From Synechococcus sp. LA31 (GTDB lineage: Bacteria; Cyanobacteriota; Cyanobacteriia; PCC-6307; Cyanobiaceae): a DNA stretch of 64,000 bases. The position numbers were made by a program, and so were the translations under genes. Every line of letters begins with the position of its first letter. Within the stretch, counting starts at the first letter, position 1. The notes under the pieces were generated by a model. That model was given only the letters and a program-made list of their open reading frames with translations, searched no databases and was not told the DNA's origin. Of this stretch, positions 48,334 to 56,473 are shown piece after piece. The stretch is from NCBI RefSeq assembly GCF_018502385.1, contig NZ_CP075523.1:186001-250000 (forward strand). Reading direction: 5' to 3'.

Positions 48334-49041
48334 TTAGCCGCTGATCCAGGGATCGAGAAAGCTCAGTGGCCGGCTCATCGTGGCGGAAAAGCCCAGGATG
48401 CCTTGGTCGCGGTGGCTGTAGAGAAGGCTGTCATTGGCATCGAGTAGGAACGTGCCGCCCCGCTGGGTGATGAAGTCGTCGCGGGGCACATAGGTGCGCC
48501 AGTTGCTGAGCACCTCGTTCATGTTGCGCAAGCGCACCGTGGCCAGCTCGAACGGCCGCTGGAAGCCTTCGCCTCCCGCCCAGCGAAACAAGGGGCTATT
48601 GATCCGCTGAGGGGCGTTGCGGTCGCCGATGTAGCCGCGAAACACCTCCGCCAGCGTTCCGGGGGAACCGATTCCGGCGCACATCAGCAACAGCCCGGGC
48701 CAGGCTCCGCCGGGGCTCTGCAGGCCCTCGTACAGGCCCAGTTCTCGATGCAGCAGTGGTTCTGGATCCACCTGGAGGTTGGCCCGCGGGAAGCCTGTGT
48801 AGTGGCAGAAGCGATCGGCGCCGGGGTCGTCGCCGATGGCGATGGCCAGGGTGCTGATCCCGGCAGCCTCAAGTTGCGGCAGTGCAGGCACAAGCGCCTG
48901 GGCGTATTCCATGGAGTCGAAGTCGCCCAGCTGGGTGAGCAGCAGCACCAGGCGGCGCCCGCTCTCCAGGCCTGGGGTCTGCCGCAGACGTTGCAGCAGG
49001 GGGGCGGGCGCTTGCATGCCAGCAGGGGTGGCGGGTGGCAC
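48334..49041 (-). CDS. AhpC/TSA-like (peroxiredoxin-like) protein
   Basis: A 235-residue thioredoxin-fold protein resembling the AhpC/TSA_2 group of cyanobacteria: RRLVLLLTQLGDFDSMEYAQAL, STLAIAIGDDPGADRFCHYTGFP and GTFLLDANDSLLYSHRDQGIL. The classical Cys of the peroxiredoxin PxxxTxxC site is absent (TQLGDFDSME in its place), so peroxidase activity is doubtful. The start may be GTG 49041 or ATG 49017. It stands upstream of the symporter unit, separated by 140 bases. Confidence 0.7.
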   Translation of the reverse strand: MPPATPAGMQAPAPLLQRLRQTPGLESGRRLVLLLTQLGDFDSMEYAQALVPALPQLEAAGISTLAIAIGDDPGADRFCHYTGFPRANLQVDPEPLLHRELGLYEGLQSPGGAWPGLLLMCAGIGSPGTLAEVFRGYIGDRNAPQRINSPLFRWAGGEGFQRPFELATVRLRNMNEVLSNWRTYVPRDDFITQRGGTFLLDANDSLLYSHRDQGILGFSATMSRPLSFLDPWISG

Positions 49042-49066
49042 AAACTACCCAGGCTTCTCCAACCGT

Positions 49067-49207
49067 ATGGATCGCCGCCACTGGCTGCTGTTGTTGGCCG
49101 CCGCCGTCTGCATCGCCGGCCTTGTGCTTTGGATCGGGGAGATCGATCTGGGGATGGAGGAGTCGATCACCCCCACACCTGTTCCTGCCACCACCACTCA
49201 GCCATGA
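49067..49207 (+). CDS. Small single-pass membrane protein
   Basis: A 46-residue protein, MDRRHWLLLLAAAVCIAGL onward, with one hydrophobic helix and a short polar Thr/Pro-rich tail (ITPTPVPATTTQP). Its stop overlaps the ATG of the DUF1499 gene (ATGA), so the two are translationally coupled. Function is unknown. Confidence 0.55.
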   Translation: MDRRHWLLLLAAAVCIAGLVLWIGEIDLGMEESITPTPVPATTTQP

Positions 49208-49596
49208 CCGCCCTGCTGCTCACCCTCACCCTGGCGTTGTTCCATCTGATGGGGCCCGTGCCCGCCGATCTGGGGGTGCACAACGGGGCCCTATCGCCCT
49301 GCGAAAGCACAGCCCATTGCGCCCGCGCCGAGTGGGCGGTGGCTGATCCCCAGACGGCGCTGGCTGCCCTGACCCCGGTGATTGCAGCCACGCCACGCAC
49401 CGAGATCGTGGAGCAGGCCGATGGCTACCTGCATGCCACGGCCACCAGTGCCTTCTTCGGCTTTGTTGATGATCTGGAGCTCTACGCCGATTCCACAACA
49501 GGCGTGCTGCAGGCCCGCTCGCTCTCGCGGCTGGGGGATTCGGATCTTGGGGTGAATGCGAAGCGGTTGGCGGCTCTGCGGGAGCAGCTGGGCTGA
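49204..49596 (+). CDS. DUF1499 family protein
   Basis: A 130-residue protein with an N-terminal hydrophobic signal (LLLTLTLALFHLMGPVPA) and the DUF1499 core: LSPCESTAHCARAEW with its two Cys, then TEIVEQADGYLHATATSAFFGFVDDLELYAD and the C-terminal VNAKRLAALREQL. It is probably exported or membrane-associated. The family is common in cyanobacteria and chloroplasts, but its role is not known. The start overlaps the preceding small gene. Confidence 0.85.
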   Translation: MTALLLTLTLALFHLMGPVPADLGVHNGALSPCESTAHCARAEWAVADPQTALAALTPVIAATPRTEIVEQADGYLHATATSAFFGFVDDLELYADSTTGVLQARSLSRLGDSDLGVNAKRLAALREQLG

Positions 49597-49680
49597 GCTT
49601 TCCCGCTGTGACAGCGCATCTCGATCGCGTTGACACCACCCATCAACCTGCAGAGCCTGCGTGAAGAGCAATGCAATGAC

Positions 49681-51324
49681 ATGAACGGCGCTCAGGTTTT
49701 GGTGAAGCTGCTCGAGCAGCATGGTGTGACCCATGTGTTCGGAATCCCCGGGGCCAAAGTCGACAGCGTGTTCGAGGCCCTGCTCGATTCCTCGATTGAG
49801 CTGGTGCTGTGTCGCCACGAGCAGAACGCGGCCTTCATGGCCCAGGCCGTGGGACGTATGACCGGCACGGTGGGTGTGTGCCTGGTGACCTCCGGCCCGG
49901 GGGTGACCAACCTCGTGACCGGCCTGGCCACGGCAACGTCTGAAGGGGATCCTGTGCTGGCCATCGGCGGCGAGGTGCCGATCGACGACCGCTTTAAACA
50001 CACCCATCAGGCCCTCGATGGGGTGGATGTGATGCGGCCGGTGTCGAAATACGCCCAGTCGGCACTCTCCATTCACAGCCTGCCGGAGGTGTTTGGCAAT
50101 GCCGTGCGCGCTGCTGAGAGCGGGCGGCCCGGTGCGGCCTTTCTGGGCTTGCCCAAGGATGTGGGGCTGGCTGAGTTCCCTGGTGAGCTGTCGCCTGGGT
50201 GGGCGCGGCCCATCGTTCAAGGGCAGGCAGCAGCGGCTGAAATCAGCCGCGCCGCTGAGCTGATCAATGCCAGCTCCCGCCCGCTGCTGCTGCTTGGGAT
50301 GCAGGCGTCGCAGGGGCCCTTGGCTGAGTCGCTGCAGGGCTTTATTCGCAGCACAGGTCTTCCCTATTGCGCCACGTTTCAGGGGCCCGGGGCTTGGGTG
50401 GCCCCAGATCAGTTCGCCGGCCGGGTTGGTCTGTTCCGCAATCAGCCAGCCGATCACCTGCTCGATGCCGCCGATTGCGTGATCACGGTGGGTTTTGATG
50501 CGATTGAGTTTGATCCGAGCCTCTGGAACAGCGGCAACAACCGCTCCCTAGTGGCGATTGATGTGTTGGCACCGGATCAGGATCAGGCTTTCCTGCCGAG
50601 CGCCGAGTTGATCGGCGGCATCGATGCCAACCTCACCGCCTTGGCGCCGTTGATCAAGGTGACGGTGGAGGAGGCCTTCCGCCGCAGTGGAGATACTGCT
50701 GCCGCCGAGCTTCATGCCACGGCGGCTGAGGGTGCCCAGCTTGGAGGCACGCCCCTGCATCCGCTGCGGGTGATTCATGAATTGCGTCAGGTGGTCACCC
50801 CCGACACCACCCTGGCGCTGGATGTGGGCTCCCACTACATCTGGATGAATCGCTACTTCCCTGCCGGCCATGCCCGGCAGGTGCTGGTAAGCAATGGTCA
50901 GCAGACCCTGGGTGTGGCCTTGCCCTGGGCGATGGCCACCAATCTCTGCCGCCCCGGCCAGCCGGTGATCTCCGTATCGGGCGATGGCGGGTTCCTGTTC
51001 ACCGCCACGGAACTGCAAACGGCCACGCGGATCGGTAGCCGTTTCGTGCACCTCATCTGGAACAGCGGCAGCTACAACATGGTGGCCTTCCAGGAGCAGG
51101 CCCATTACGGCCGTACAGCTGGTGTGCAGCTCGGCACGTACAACGTGGAAGCCTTCGCCGAAGCTTTTGGCTGCAAGGGCTATCGCATCACGGCAGCCGA
51201 TCAGCTGGGGCCAGTGCTGCGGGAAGCGCTGCAGCAAACCGTGCCTGTGCTGATTGATATTCCGATCGATTACTCCCAGAACCTCAAACTGATGCAAAAC
51301 GTGCATCAAGACTTCATTCACTGA
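49681..51324 (+). CDS. alsS: Acetolactate synthase, catabolic type
   Basis: A 547-residue thiamine-diphosphate enzyme that joins two pyruvates to acetolactate. The N-terminus GAQVLVKLLEQHGVTHVFGIPGA, the catalytic Glu in CRHEQNAAFMAQ and the ThDP motif SGDGGFLFTATELQTATRIG are clear. The segment DRFKHTHQALDGVDVMRPVSKY has the KHTHQ form typical of the FAD-independent catabolic AlsS rather than IlvB, and no small regulatory subunit gene is near. An acetolactate decarboxylase gene follows 13 bases later. ATG 49681 is used; a TTG 51 bases upstream has no matching N-terminus. Confidence 0.9.
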   Translation: MNGAQVLVKLLEQHGVTHVFGIPGAKVDSVFEALLDSSIELVLCRHEQNAAFMAQAVGRMTGTVGVCLVTSGPGVTNLVTGLATATSEGDPVLAIGGEVPIDDRFKHTHQALDGVDVMRPVSKYAQSALSIHSLPEVFGNAVRAAESGRPGAAFLGLPKDVGLAEFPGELSPGWARPIVQGQAAAAEISRAAELINASSRPLLLLGMQASQGPLAESLQGFIRSTGLPYCATFQGPGAWVAPDQFAGRVGLFRNQPADHLLDAADCVITVGFDAIEFDPSLWNSGNNRSLVAIDVLAPDQDQAFLPSAELIGGIDANLTALAPLIKVTVEEAFRRSGDTAAAELHATAAEGAQLGGTPLHPLRVIHELRQVVTPDTTLALDVGSHYIWMNRYFPAGHARQVLVSNGQQTLGVALPWAMATNLCRPGQPVISVSGDGGFLFTATELQTATRIGSRFVHLIWNSGSYNMVAFQEQAHYGRTAGVQLGTYNVEAFAEAFGCKGYRITAADQLGPVLREALQQTVPVLIDIPIDYSQNLKLMQNVHQDFIH

Positions 51325-51337
51325 GGGAGCGATTCCG

Positions 51338-52192
51338 ATGACATGCTGCCCGGATTCCCACCACGAGCTCCATGTGCGCCTCGGTGATGGGTTGTATGGA
51401 GCTCTCCAGGAGCGCTGTCGGCGCACCGGTGAAAGTGCGAGCCATGTGATGCGTGAGGCCCTGGCTGAATGCCTGGATCTCGAGCATCACACCATCTATC
51501 AGGTGTCCACCTCCGGCGCCCTGGTGCAGGGGATCTATCAAGGCTGCGTCACCGTTGGTGATCTGCTCAAACACGGCAACTTCGGCCTTGGCACCTTCGA
51601 TGGGCTCGATGGTGAGGGGATCCTGCTGGATGGGATCTGCTGGCAGGCCCGCTCCGATGGCACGGTGCAGCAAGCGCCCAACGATGCGCTGGCGCCGTTC
51701 TGGGCGGTGACGCAGTTTCAGGCTGATCACACCGATCGCCTCACGGATCTCACCAGTTGGGCTGATCTCACCAGCCGGCTCGATCAACTCCGCGACAACG
51801 CCAACTTGTTTGTGGCGATTCGCCTGCGCGGGGTGTTCGAGCGGATCCGCTATCGGGTGGCCTGCAAAGCGGAAGCCGGCGTTGACCTGGTGAGTGCCAC
51901 CAACGCCCAGGCGATGTTTGATCTGGAGCATGTGACAGGCACATTAGTCGGCTTCTGGACCCCCACCTACGCCCGCACGATCAACGTGCCGGGCTATCAC
52001 CTACATCTGCTCAGCGACGATCACCGCCACGCCGGCCACGTGCTCGAACTGCAGAGCCGTGAGCTGCAGCTTGAGCTGCATCGCGAAAGCCATCTGCAGC
52101 TGGTGCTGCCAGAAACGCCGGCGTTTCTCAAGGCCGATCTGAGCGGGGATCCGGCGGCAGCCCTGGCCAAGGCAGAGGGGGATCACCCCTGA
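51338..52192 (+). CDS. alsD: Acetolactate decarboxylase with N-terminal RHH-like domain
   Basis: A 284-residue protein. Residues 50-265 form an alpha-acetolactate decarboxylase: HTIYQVSTSGALVQGIYQG, FGLGTFDGLDGEGILLDG, and zinc ligands in GYHLHLLSDDHRHAGHVLEL (three His). It converts acetolactate to acetoin. Residues 10-47, ELHVRLGDGLYGALQERCRR and TGESASHVMREALAECL, read like a ribbon-helix-helix DNA-binding domain of the CopG/Arc class. That extension is not part of standard AlsD and suggests a fused regulator or oligomerisation domain. The gene follows alsS with a 13-base gap. Confidence 0.88.
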   Translation: MTCCPDSHHELHVRLGDGLYGALQERCRRTGESASHVMREALAECLDLEHHTIYQVSTSGALVQGIYQGCVTVGDLLKHGNFGLGTFDGLDGEGILLDGICWQARSDGTVQQAPNDALAPFWAVTQFQADHTDRLTDLTSWADLTSRLDQLRDNANLFVAIRLRGVFERIRYRVACKAEAGVDLVSATNAQAMFDLEHVTGTLVGFWTPTYARTINVPGYHLHLLSDDHRHAGHVLELQSRELQLELHRESHLQLVLPETPAFLKADLSGDPAAALAKAEGDHP

Positions 52193-52201
52193 GACATCCG
52201 A

Positions 52202-52762
52202 TCAGGGATTGAGCCGCTCTTCCGCCCAGGCCTGATCAGCCCGCCAGCGGCGGCGCTGGTGGGGATGCCCGGTGAGTTCCAGCAGCTCCACCTGCTCGAT
52301 CGCGATGCGCACCAGCTCAAAGCAGGCCGGCATCGGGCTGCCATCGGCCAACTCGGCTGGAAAGGTGGCATCTGCCTCGAAGGATGCGCCGGGTTCGGGC
52401 CAGCCCCAGAGGGATCGGGCTCCTGGATGAAGCTGTTGCCAGTGCTGCTGGCTGGCTTCCTCGATCGCCTGCGCTGTCATCGCCAGGCGCTGGCCCCGCA
52501 GGCGAAATTGCGAGCGGGCTTTGGGCAGCAGCCAGCACAGTTCCACCCGTGGTTCGGCCGAGAGCTCAGTGCTTTTGCTGCTGCGGCGATCGGTGAGGAG
52601 GTCGAGTTCAGCGGGCCCAGCCCAGCCGCGAAACACCAGGGTGCGAACCCGCGGGGCGCCATCGGCTCCAAGGGTGGCCAGCTGCAGCCAGCGGGCCTGC
52701 GGGGATCGCCCCTCCCGCTGGCGAGCGCCGCGCAGCAACGGCCGCCAGGGGGGGAGCGTCAT
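52202..52762 (-). CDS. Pyridoxamine 5'-phosphate oxidase-like flavoprotein
   Basis: A 186-residue split-barrel FMN protein: QLATLGADGAPRVRTLVFRGW, LDLLTDRRSSKSTELSAEPRVELCWLL and RWRADQAWAEERLNP at the C-terminus, which resembles the end of PdxH. Such proteins either oxidise pyridoxamine phosphate or serve other flavin functions. It faces alsD with 9 bases between stops and lies 6 bases downstream of the decarboxylase gene on the same strand, so it belongs to that operon. Confidence 0.8.
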   Translation of the reverse strand: MTLPPWRPLLRGARQREGRSPQARWLQLATLGADGAPRVRTLVFRGWAGPAELDLLTDRRSSKSTELSAEPRVELCWLLPKARSQFRLRGQRLAMTAQAIEEASQQHWQQLHPGARSLWGWPEPGASFEADATFPAELADGSPMPACFELVRIAIEQVELLELTGHPHQRRRWRADQAWAEERLNP

Positions 52763-52768
52763 CGCGGT

Positions 52769-54445
52769 TCAGCCGACAGGAGGCGTGTTCAGTTTGTAGC
52801 CGCTGTCGATCGTGCTCTCGGGCAGTGGTTGGCTCTCCTCGTTGGGGATCATCACCTCGATGTAGGCGGCGCCATCGTGGGTGTCGATCTGATCGAGCAC
52901 GGCATCCAGCTCGGCCACCGTGCTCACGCGGGCGCTCAGCCAGTTCTTGCAGCCGAAGGCTTCCGGCAGCAGGTGGTAGTTCACCGGAGCCAGGTCGTCG
53001 TAGCCGTGGCCGCGCTCGCTGATCACATCCTCGATGCCGTAGAGGCCGTTGTTGAGCACGAAGATCCGCGGTTTCACGCCGTAGCGGCCCATCACGGCCA
53101 GTTCGTTCAGGGTGAGCTGGTGGGATCCATCACCGGTCACCATCCAGGTGTGCCCTTCGGCTTTGGCCATCACCACACCGAGGCAGGCCGGCGTGGCCCA
53201 GCCGATGGAGCCCCAGAGACCCTGGCCTTCGGCGCTCACACCTGCCGGCAGCAGCACTTTGTTGAGGTGGGTCATGCAGGTGCCGGTTTCGATCACCAGC
53301 GTGTCGCCGGAGCGCAGCCGCCGCTGCAGACGTGGGTAGAAGCTGGCTGAGCTGGTGGCATCGCCGGGTCCACCCACCAGCGGCATCGCCTCCATCTTCA
53401 GGCCGTGATCGTTGCAGCGGGTGGTGACGCGTTCGCACAGGGCATTGAGCACATCATCGATCGCCACATTCACGAACACCTTGCCACCGGCGCGTACGAA
53501 GTTGTCCTGAATCGACACCACCTTGGCGGGGTCATAATTACCTGTCCACAGGCCGGTGTTGAGTTCGGTGGTGACGATCCCGCCGATGTCGAGCACGAAG
53601 TCGGCATGGCCGACCAGATCGCGCACCTCGTTCGACGATGACCAGTCGCCCGCATAGAGCCCCGCATATTGCGGTATCGCTTCGTCGATGGTGCCTTTGT
53701 CGTTCGGGGTGAGGGCGGTGGGCAGGTTGGCTTTGCGGATCAGTTCCAGCGCCTGCTCGCGCACGCCATAACGGCTCACGAGATGGGTGAGCACCGCCAC
53801 GGGGCGTTGCGCTGCATCCAAACGGGCCAGGATCGTGCCCACCGCGGCTTCCAGTTCTTCGGGCACGCTGTGTTGCCGCTTGATGACCGTGAGCGGTTGT
53901 CCGGTGACCGGTGTGCCGAGCACGGGTTGGCCGCCGTTCACCTCCGAGATCACCAGGTAGGCGGGCTTGCTCTGGCGCAGGGCTTCACGAATCACTCGCT
54001 CCAGCTCGTCCACGCAGTTGTCGGGCGTGAGCACGGCGCTCACGCAAGCGGCTTCGACGGAGAGGGCCTGGAAGCGGTCGTAGACCGCATCGCCCAGGTT
54101 GTGGTGGGTGATCAGCCCCTGCTTCTGGATGCGTTCGCTGGGCATGCCCACCAGATGGAACACCGGCAGGCGATGGGCTTTGCTGCCCATCACGCCATTG
54201 ATTGCCGACAGCTCACCAACGCCGTAGGTGGTGGAGAGGATGGCAGCACCGCGGATACGGGCGTAGCCATCGGCGGCGTAGGCGGCATTCAGTTCGTTGG
54301 CACAGGCCACCCAGGAGAGGCCGGGCACCAGTTCCGCGGCATCGTCGATCGAGAAGGCGTAGTCGCCCGGTACTCCGAAGATCCGATCGAGGCCAAGCTG
54401 CGACAGACGGCTGAGGGTGTACTGGGCAACGCTTGGAGCAGTCAT
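52769..54445 (-). CDS. Pyruvate / indolepyruvate decarboxylase
   Basis: A 558-residue thiamine-diphosphate 2-oxo-acid decarboxylase. It has FGVPGDYAFSIDDA with the catalytic Asp, CANELNAAYAADGYAR with the cofactor Glu, the two catalytic His of ITHHNLGDAVYDRF and the ThDP motif GDGSHQLTLNELAVMGRYG ending at NNGLYGIEDVI with the active-site Glu. These residues are shared by pyruvate decarboxylase and indolepyruvate decarboxylase; the substrate is not distinguishable by reading. The ATG at 54445 is chosen because the upstream 31 residues are Ser/Arg-rich. With alsS-alsD next to it, acetaldehyde production from pyruvate is the simplest reading. Confidence 0.88.
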   Translation of the reverse strand: MTAPSVAQYTLSRLSQLGLDRIFGVPGDYAFSIDDAAELVPGLSWVACANELNAAYAADGYARIRGAAILSTTYGVGELSAINGVMGSKAHRLPVFHLVGMPSERIQKQGLITHHNLGDAVYDRFQALSVEAACVSAVLTPDNCVDELERVIREALRQSKPAYLVISEVNGGQPVLGTPVTGQPLTVIKRQHSVPEELEAAVGTILARLDAAQRPVAVLTHLVSRYGVREQALELIRKANLPTALTPNDKGTIDEAIPQYAGLYAGDWSSSNEVRDLVGHADFVLDIGGIVTTELNTGLWTGNYDPAKVVSIQDNFVRAGGKVFVNVAIDDVLNALCERVTTRCNDHGLKMEAMPLVGGPGDATSSASFYPRLQRRLRSGDTLVIETGTCMTHLNKVLLPAGVSAEGQGLWGSIGWATPACLGVVMAKAEGHTWMVTGDGSHQLTLNELAVMGRYGVKPRIFVLNNGLYGIEDVISERGHGYDDLAPVNYHLLPEAFGCKNWLSARVSTVAELDAVLDQIDTHDGAAYIEVMIPNEESQPLPESTIDSGYKLNTPPVG

Positions 54446-54646
54446 GGCCCTGAAGTGAAGGTGAGGGGTCTTACACGGCTTAGCGGGTCTGGTTGCGCTC
54501 GACTCTGAAGAGAATCGGGCAATCCGGCTAGTGCTCACTCAAGCCGTGGATTGAAAGCCTATTTCTGTTTTTGCGGGGCCTGTTCTGTTCTGAATCGATG
54601 GCTTTGCTGACAGGCGTGACTGGTTGATCTAGATGTCGGTGAGTGA

Positions 54647-56428
54647 TTGCTTGGGAGTCGGGCGTTGTCGATCGGTCGTCCCCGGATTCTGGTGGCTTCG
54701 CGCATGCTCACCATGGATCCTGCCTGCCCCATCGCAACGGCGGTGGGGGTGAACCCGGAGGGTCGCATTGCGGCGGTGGGCGATCTAGCAAGCTGCCAGA
54801 GGCAATTGCCAGATGCGGAGGTGATTGATCTGGGTTCTGATGTGCTGTTGCCGGGCTTTGTGGAATCCCACTCTCACCCTGTTCTCTCTGGGGTGGCAAC
54901 GCAGCCTCCGGCTTACTGGATTGCGCCTTATGTGGGCTATCCCACCTGGACGTCAGTTACTGATTTATTCGAGAAACTGCAAGCTGAGGCTCCGGCTGGT
55001 CAGGCCTTGCTCTTTAATGGTTTTGACAAATTGCTGCATGGCGCTCCACCGCCAACCCGTGACGTTCTCGATCGCTATTTCCCGGATCGTGAAGCGCTGG
55101 TGGTGGATAACTCGGGGCATGGAGCGTATTTCAATTCGGCGGTGATTGAGCGCATGGGGTGGACCCAGGGCCCGCCCCCTGACCCTGTGGGTGGCTCCTT
55201 TGGCCGGCATCCTGATGGCACGTCGAATGGTCAGGCTTTTGAAGCACCTCCGTTGATGTTGCTGATGGAGGCCTTGATGCCAGATCTGGTTCCGCATCCT
55301 CTCGCCTCGGCGGCTCAGTGGTACGCCTTAATGGCAGGAAACGGCATCACCACGGCCTCGGAGATGACCTACAACAGTTCGCAAAAACAGTCGTTTGAGG
55401 CCCTGGCGCAACTGCCTCACTGTCCCTTGCGCGTCTCCCTCTATCACGTGTCGACGGCTGCCGATTGTGCTGGGCCCTTGGAGTCGGATGTTGCGCCCGA
55501 GATGCTGTGCAAGCAAGGGATCAAGCTTTGGGCCGACGGCTCCCCCTGGGTGGGCAACATCGCGCTCACATTCCCTTACCTCGATACGCCGGCTGTGCGA
55601 GCCGCTGGTATCAAGCCGGGGGTGCCGCAGGAGATGAATTATTCCCGTGAACAATTGGATCAGATTCTGGATCAACTAGCTGGCGATCGCCTTCAGTTTG
55701 ATTTCCAGGATCAAAGCTCTATTTGCACGCAGAACTGGCAGATGGCCATTCATGTGAATGGTGATGCGGCCTTGGATGTGGTGCTGGATGCGTTTGAGGC
55801 GGCTCTCCAACGTCACAATCTGCTCGGCACAGATCACCGCTGGCGCTTGGAGCATCTCGGTGCAGCCAGGCCGGATCAGCTTCGACGGGCGGCTGGTCTT
55901 GGGGTGTATGCCTCAATGGGCCCATTCCAATTCCAGTACTGGGGAGATTTATTGGATGGCGAGATGTTTGAACCGGAGCAAGGATCCCAGTGGTGCCGCG
56001 TTAAAGATGCCACGGAGGCTGGCCTCAGGCCCTCGTATCACAACGATGGTTCGGTGAGCCCACCCTCACCTCTTGGCAACCTCAAAACGGTTGTCACACG
56101 CACCACACAGTCCGGCGCCCTGCATGGCCCTGAACAGCGGGTCAGTCTGGATCAAGCTCTGCGCGCACAAACGATTGATGCAGCCTTCATCCTGGGCCGT
56201 GAGCACGAGATTGGCTCGATTGAAGTTGGCAAGCTCGCTGATTTTGTTCAGCTTGATGTTGACCCCCACGATGTAGAGCCGATGCATCTCGAAGACGGGA
56301 TCAGTGTGCAAGCGACCTGGCTGGGCGGTGAACGCCTTGACATTGCTGCCTTTGAGCGCGCGGCTGGGGTGAGCGACCCCGAGCCCCATCGCCATTTGGC
56401 CACGGCTGTGGTCAGACGGTGTTGCTGA
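54647..56428 (+). CDS. YtcJ-like metal-dependent amidohydrolase, first copy
   Basis: A 593-residue amidohydrolase of the amidohydrolase-3 group. The N-terminal part has ASRMLTMDPACPIATAVGV, then LLPGFVESHSHPVLSG with the metal HxH motif; further metal residues occur in MAIHVNGDAALDVVLDAFE and WRLEHLGAARPDQL, and the C-terminus is the usual IGSIEVGKLADFVQLDVDPHDV. The start is uncertain: TTG 54647 or TTG 54665, since no ATG precedes the conserved strand. It is related to the next gene and probably hydrolyses an amide or ureide. Confidence 0.85.
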   Translation: MLGSRALSIGRPRILVASRMLTMDPACPIATAVGVNPEGRIAAVGDLASCQRQLPDAEVIDLGSDVLLPGFVESHSHPVLSGVATQPPAYWIAPYVGYPTWTSVTDLFEKLQAEAPAGQALLFNGFDKLLHGAPPPTRDVLDRYFPDREALVVDNSGHGAYFNSAVIERMGWTQGPPPDPVGGSFGRHPDGTSNGQAFEAPPLMLLMEALMPDLVPHPLASAAQWYALMAGNGITTASEMTYNSSQKQSFEALAQLPHCPLRVSLYHVSTAADCAGPLESDVAPEMLCKQGIKLWADGSPWVGNIALTFPYLDTPAVRAAGIKPGVPQEMNYSREQLDQILDQLAGDRLQFDFQDQSSICTQNWQMAIHVNGDAALDVVLDAFEAALQRHNLLGTDHRWRLEHLGAARPDQLRRAAGLGVYASMGPFQFQYWGDLLDGEMFEPEQGSQWCRVKDATEAGLRPSYHNDGSVSPPSPLGNLKTVVTRTTQSGALHGPEQRVSLDQALRAQTIDAAFILGREHEIGSIEVGKLADFVQLDVDPHDVEPMHLEDGISVQATWLGGERLDIAAFERAAGVSDPEPHRHLATAVVRRCC

Positions 56429-56473
56429 TCAAAACCTCCTTCTCAAGAGCCACCCGCAGCTTGCTTTGTTCTG

